Of a stretch of 64,000 bases of DNA, positions 61,113 to 64,000 are shown one piece after another (the first letter of the stretch is position 1; the number at the start of each line of letters is the position of its first letter). The position numbers were made by a program, and so were the translations under genes. The stretch comes from an uncultured Flavobacteriaceae bacterium. GTDB taxonomy: Bacteria; Bacteroidota; Bacteroidia; Flavobacteriales; Flavobacteriaceae. The notes under the pieces were generated by a model that was not told where the DNA came from, did not search any database, and saw only the letters and a list, made by a program, of their open reading frames with translations. The stretch lies in contig CALHGE010000020.1 of NCBI GenBank assembly GCA_938029725.1, forward strand, positions 62,001 through 126,000, given 5' to 3'.

Positions 61113-63218
61113 TTATACTTCTTGCAGGTTAGGTTCTGTTTCAGCTGTGATACGCGGAGCATTTTCACTATCATTTGAAACTAGGGGTATTATAAAAGTG
61201 ACCGTAGTTCCTTTACCAACTTTACTTTTAATATTCCAGGTGCCATTTACTTTCTTGATTCTAGATGACATGTTTCGCATGCCAATGCCTTTTTTTTCTC
61301 TTTTTTGTACAAATCCTTTGCCGTCATCGGCTATATCAATGGTCAATAAGGCTTCGTCGGCATAAAAATTTATATAAATATTTTCGCAGACAGCGTGCTT
61401 TACTGAATTTTGAAGACTTTCTTGTACGATGCGATATAAGTTAATCTTGATTTCGCCACTTAAAGCATCCCAATCTAGCTCTTCGGTAAATTTAAAATCA
61501 ATATTTATTTTGGCGCTACTTTGAATAGTTTGTACCAATTCTTTAATCGAAAGAATAAAGTTATGAATTTTTTGATAAGCGGCATGGCTTAATTCATGTG
61601 AAATAGAGCGAACCTCACCCTCTACATCTTGTAAAATTGAAATAGCCTTTGCTCGTTCTGCGATTGCTTCAGGGTTTATTTTTTTGTTTAGGCCAATTAG
61701 CATCATGCGAGCACCAAGCATTTTTCCTAAAACACCATCGTGCAATTCTTCAGAAACACGCTTTTGTTCCATTTTTTTGCCCTCCTCGACCTTTTCGCCT
61801 TGGGCAAGCATAAGGTTAAATATCTCTTGGTTATTCGCTTGTTGTTCTTCTCTAAACTTAAGAATTCGGTTTTTTACACGCTGATTGATCATTGTAAAAC
61901 TGGCAAGCCCCAATAGAATTAGGGACACCGCTATACCTGCCCACAATTGTTTTTCGCTTGCTAAGACTTCATTTTCGGCTATAAATTCATCAGTTTCAAA
62001 GCGTATACGTCCAAATTTATTTAAAATCTGGCGCTCTTGTAGCTGCAGACTATCATTTAGTGCAAAGTAATGCTCTGTATATTTTAATCTGTTTTTTGGG
62101 TCGGCTCTTGACAACACTCTCAACACTTCAAGTAATTTTTTGCTATTGCCTGTTGCGGTAGTGAGATCTTTGGCAAGATGTAGGTTTTTTAAAGCACTCG
62201 AAGAATCTTTTTGCCTAAGATAATATTCAGCTAGTTTTAATGTAACTGCTGATTTACCCCCAAGATCATTAATGCTATCTTGTATATGTATCGCTTTAAT
62301 AAAGGGTTGGGGTAGTTTTTCAGTTTGGTTAGTTTTTAAATAACTGTAGCCTAAATTACCAAGTAGGCGACCACAGAGACGCGCTTTTTTTTGATATATA
62401 CTATCAAAAGCTAATACTTCTTCAAAAACGCTTATCGCTTTTTCGTGCCGCCCTTGTTTTTGATATACTAAGGCGATATCATGTTTTAGAGAAAGTATAG
62501 CAATAGGTGAACCTTTTGCTTTTTCTAAATACTTTAAAGCTTCATCATAATGCACTAGTGCTCTTTCTGTTTCGCCGAGTAATTTGGCATTATCTGCTAG
62601 TAGTGAATAACATTTAGACAGGGCTGCATATTGAGTTAGGGGTTTGAATTTTTCAATAGCCTTTATAATAGTAGCTTCTGCACTAGTATAAGCGCCAACT
62701 TCAGATTGAACTCTGGCCATGGCTGTTAGTAATTGGCCAGATTTATAGGGTTTATCAATTGCTTCAAAGGTCTGTTGCGCCACTCTATAATGATAATAGG
62801 CACTGTCTTTAATAGAATAGCTATTGTAAAAATCAGCTAAATCCCAATGGGCATAGGCAAGATTGAAAGAATCTCTAACGCGTGTATTGAATTGAATCGA
62901 CTTGGTATTAATTTTTCTAAAATTAAGAGAGTCTTTAATTTGATAATAGCGATACGAAAGTTGGGTTAAGTATGTACTTTTAAGCGAATCATTGGAGATC
63001 GATAAAGCATTATTTTGCGCCTTTCCTAACAAATAAGATTTAGTTGCTACAGGAGTTTCTGATAATTTACTTTGATCAATCCAAATTTGAATACTATCAG
63101 TTCTCAAAACACTAGTTTCTTTGTTAGAAGTTCTTTGGTTCTGACAGGCTGATATAAAAAAAATCAAACATAGAAAGCTGAAGTCGATTGTTTTCAAAAG
63201 AAGTGGTGGCTTGAACAT
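61113..63218 (-). CDS. TPR-containing sensor histidine kinase, DesK/NarX class (701 aa)
   Basis: The N-terminal signal with ISAC (Cys25) suggests a lipoprotein or anchored sensor. About eight TPR repeats fill roughly 85-390, one transmembrane segment is at about 426-444, then a HisKA_3 domain with phosphorylated His493 in SEELHDGVLGK and an ATPase domain with N box NLYRIVQESLQNSVKHA, G1 DDGKGF and GIGMRNM. TPR-kinases of this class are common in Flavobacteriia. The periplasmic TPRs probably bind a protein or peptide. A 52-residue exported peptide gene lies 77 bases upstream. Confidence 0.92.
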   Translation of the reverse strand: MFKPPLLLKTIDFSFLCLIFFISACQNQRTSNKETSVLRTDSIQIWIDQSKLSETPVATKSYLLGKAQNNALSISNDSLKSTYLTQLSYRYYQIKDSLNFRKINTKSIQFNTRVRDSFNLAYAHWDLADFYNSYSIKDSAYYHYRVAQQTFEAIDKPYKSGQLLTAMARVQSEVGAYTSAEATIIKAIEKFKPLTQYAALSKCYSLLADNAKLLGETERALVHYDEALKYLEKAKGSPIAILSLKHDIALVYQKQGRHEKAISVFEEVLAFDSIYQKKARLCGRLLGNLGYSYLKTNQTEKLPQPFIKAIHIQDSINDLGGKSAVTLKLAEYYLRQKDSSSALKNLHLAKDLTTATGNSKKLLEVLRVLSRADPKNRLKYTEHYFALNDSLQLQERQILNKFGRIRFETDEFIAENEVLASEKQLWAGIAVSLILLGLASFTMINQRVKNRILKFREEQQANNQEIFNLMLAQGEKVEEGKKMEQKRVSEELHDGVLGKMLGARMMLIGLNKKINPEAIAERAKAISILQDVEGEVRSISHELSHAAYQKIHNFILSIKELVQTIQSSAKINIDFKFTEELDWDALSGEIKINLYRIVQESLQNSVKHAVCENIYINFYADEALLTIDIADDGKGFVQKREKKGIGMRNMSSRIKKVNGTWNIKSKVGKGTTVTFIIPLVSNDSENAPRITAETEPNLQEV

Positions 63219-63238
63219 TCAACTTTTTGCTACAAGAT

Positions 63239-63271
63239 AAAAAAAAAGCTCTAAACCTTACGGTTTAGAGC
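63239..63271 (-). terminator. Terminator of the small peptide gene
   Basis: On the minus strand GCTCTAAACC pairs exactly with GGTTTAGAGC over a TAAG/TTAC loop and is followed by nine T. It lies 24 bases past the stop of the 52-residue gene and before the histidine kinase start. Confidence 0.9.
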
Positions 63272-63295
63272 GGCTATTTTTTGGAGTTTTAATAC

Positions 63296-63454
63296 CTATG
63301 CATTTCTTGGATCTCTTGGATCATCACCTCCAGAACAATCTCCGCAAGCTAGCATGTTCTCAATATCAAAATCTAAATCTATTTTATCTACTTGCGTTAC
63401 GATCATACCAACTGCGAATGCTACTACGGCTAAAATACTTGCTACTTTCTTCAT
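63296..63454 (-). CDS. Small exported peptide, NVEALA-like (52 aa)
   Basis: ATG at 63454, stop TAG at 63298-63296. The protein has a signal-like N-terminus (MKKVASILAVVAFAVGMIVTQ), then an acidic run DKIDLDFDIEN, MLACGDCSGG with a CxxC, and a DDPRDPRNA tail. The position and pattern (acidic segment, an ENMLAC-like core, then Cys) loosely resemble NVEALA peptides, short exported precursors in Bacteroidetes. AAGGA lies just before the ATG, and a perfect terminator stands right after the stop, so it is probably one transcript. It is flanked by the TPR kinase and a LytTR regulator. A peptide signal or redox peptide is inferred, not shown. Alternative: a plus-strand frame over the same bases, which lacks such signals. 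Confidence 0.75.
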   Translation of the reverse strand: MKKVASILAVVAFAVGMIVTQVDKIDLDFDIENMLACGDCSGGDDPRDPRNA

Positions 63455-63601
63455 GTCCTTATTTTTTTGTTGAGATTAGATACTATGTTTTTATCACATG
63501 GTAAAAATAGAACACAGTTGTTCTGAAGAAGGTGCTTTTAATATTGTAGCGGTGAACGACGCTGTTTTGAGTGTATTTGGATGTATTGTGAGAGTATTCG
63601 G

Positions 63602-63991
63602 TTAATTTAAGGAAGAAATCGCGTTTTTTGTCAACTCTTTCTTAAGAGCGTCAATATTTTCGCGATATGATTTGGAGAAGGGGAGCTGTTCTTTTTTGTT
63701 CTTTATTGTGCAGCTCGCTTTACCATAGCTAATGCGTGAGATGTAATTGATATTTACAATATAACTTTGGTGTATGCGTGTAAAGTTAGTAGGCATCTGA
63801 CTCTCGAAAGTCTTCAACGTTTTAAAGGCATGATTTATTGTGCCATCTTTCATCACGAACTCTGTGGCATTGTTGTCTGCCTTTAAATAAAGAATATCAT
63901 TGGTATTTATATACTGAAAGTCACTATACGATTTTAAACACAAGGTCTGAGATGGAACCTCTGCAGGCATGTTGCTTTTCAATCGCATCAT
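63602..63991 (-). CDS. LytTR DNA-binding regulator, 5' end may be outside window (at least 129 aa)
   Basis: The LytTR domain is complete: DILYLKADNNATEF, FESQMPTNFTRIHQSYIVNINYISR and LPFSKSYRENIDALKK. No receiver domain is visible in the window. Two ATG codons occur at 63991 and 63988, but the frame stays open for the last nine bases, so it could be longer. Stand-alone LytTR proteins are normal in Flavobacteriia. It lies about 150 bases upstream of the small peptide gene, in the same direction, and may control it. Confidence 0.85.
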   Translation of the reverse strand: MMRLKSNMPAEVPSQTLCLKSYSDFQYINTNDILYLKADNNATEFVMKDGTINHAFKTLKTFESQMPTNFTRIHQSYIVNINYISRISYGKASCTIKNKKEQLPFSKSYRENIDALKKELTKNAISSLN

Positions 63992-64000
63992 AGATTTTCG

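Noticed and set aside
63298-63504. Plus-strand open frame of 68 codons over the small peptide gene
   Set aside because: Leu-rich composition without signal or homology; the minus-strand frame has a signal sequence, RBS-like AAGGA and a terminator, so the plus-strand frame is a shadow.

Overview
The window reads as a chromosomal segment of a member of the Flavobacteriaceae (phylum Bacteroidota). The basis is: several type IX secretion (gliding) related genes (a PorP/SprF protein, a DUF4835/PorD-type protein); the gene order bamD-rpoZ-coaBC-DUF4835-recN followed by fabI, a GT2 glycosyltransferase, ybbR-like, coaE and a two-component pair; a YtxJ-type bacillithiol protein; many Sec lipoproteins; AT-rich intergenic DNA; few Shine-Dalgarno sequences; and -7 boxes of the TAnnTTTG type typical of this phylum. 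The genus cannot be fixed from the sequence alone. No rRNA, tRNA, insertion sequence, phage, CRISPR array or integrase was seen, and no gene-free stretch exceeds about 200 bases.

Layout. Bases 1-26947 are a catabolic and envelope region. It holds a sortilin-like Asp-box protein cut by the window edge, a TolB-propeller amidohydrolase, a Tricorn-like protease, two more secreted amidohydrolases, a CDP-alcohol phosphatidyltransferase, a secreted cyanophycinase-like peptidase, an MFS carrier, a very large ThuA/sugar-dehydrogenase/PKD/cytochrome c lipoprotein, an M23 peptidase, a CPA1 antiporter, and a four-gene operon with a 5'-nucleotidase split over two genes. Bases 27026-39504 are a plus-strand housekeeping block: lysine/diaminopimelate synthesis (dapA), outer-membrane assembly (bamD), RNA polymerase omega, coenzyme A synthesis (coaBC, coaE), DNA repair (recN), fatty-acid synthesis (fabI) and an RprXY-like two-component system. 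Bases 39541-47096 are a minus-strand block: an in-frame MiaA-gluconokinase fusion, a K+-channel-like protein with a C-terminal zinc ribbon, a DnaQ/GIY-YIG nuclease, a YggS-type PLP protein, DUF1015, 3-hydroxyacyl-CoA dehydrogenase and a Gfo/Idh/MocA oxidoreductase. Bases 47251-59563 hold pcm, smpB, lipoproteins, PorP/SprF with a SPOR-like tail, a TetR regulator with a candidate operator, clpB, ytxJ, fahA and glyA.

The right end (59613-64000) is a signalling region on the minus strand: an unrecognised 218-residue protein, a NarL-type response regulator, a TPR-lipoprotein histidine kinase, a 52-residue exported peptide gene with its own perfect terminator, and a LytTR DNA-binding protein. The short peptide is the best candidate for something undescribed; its C-terminal half has a short central stretch loosely like the NVEALA peptides of Bacteroidetes followed by a CxxC and a charged tail, and it sits between a histidine kinase and a LytTR regulator. 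The MiaA-GntK fusion is the clearest unusual gene architecture.
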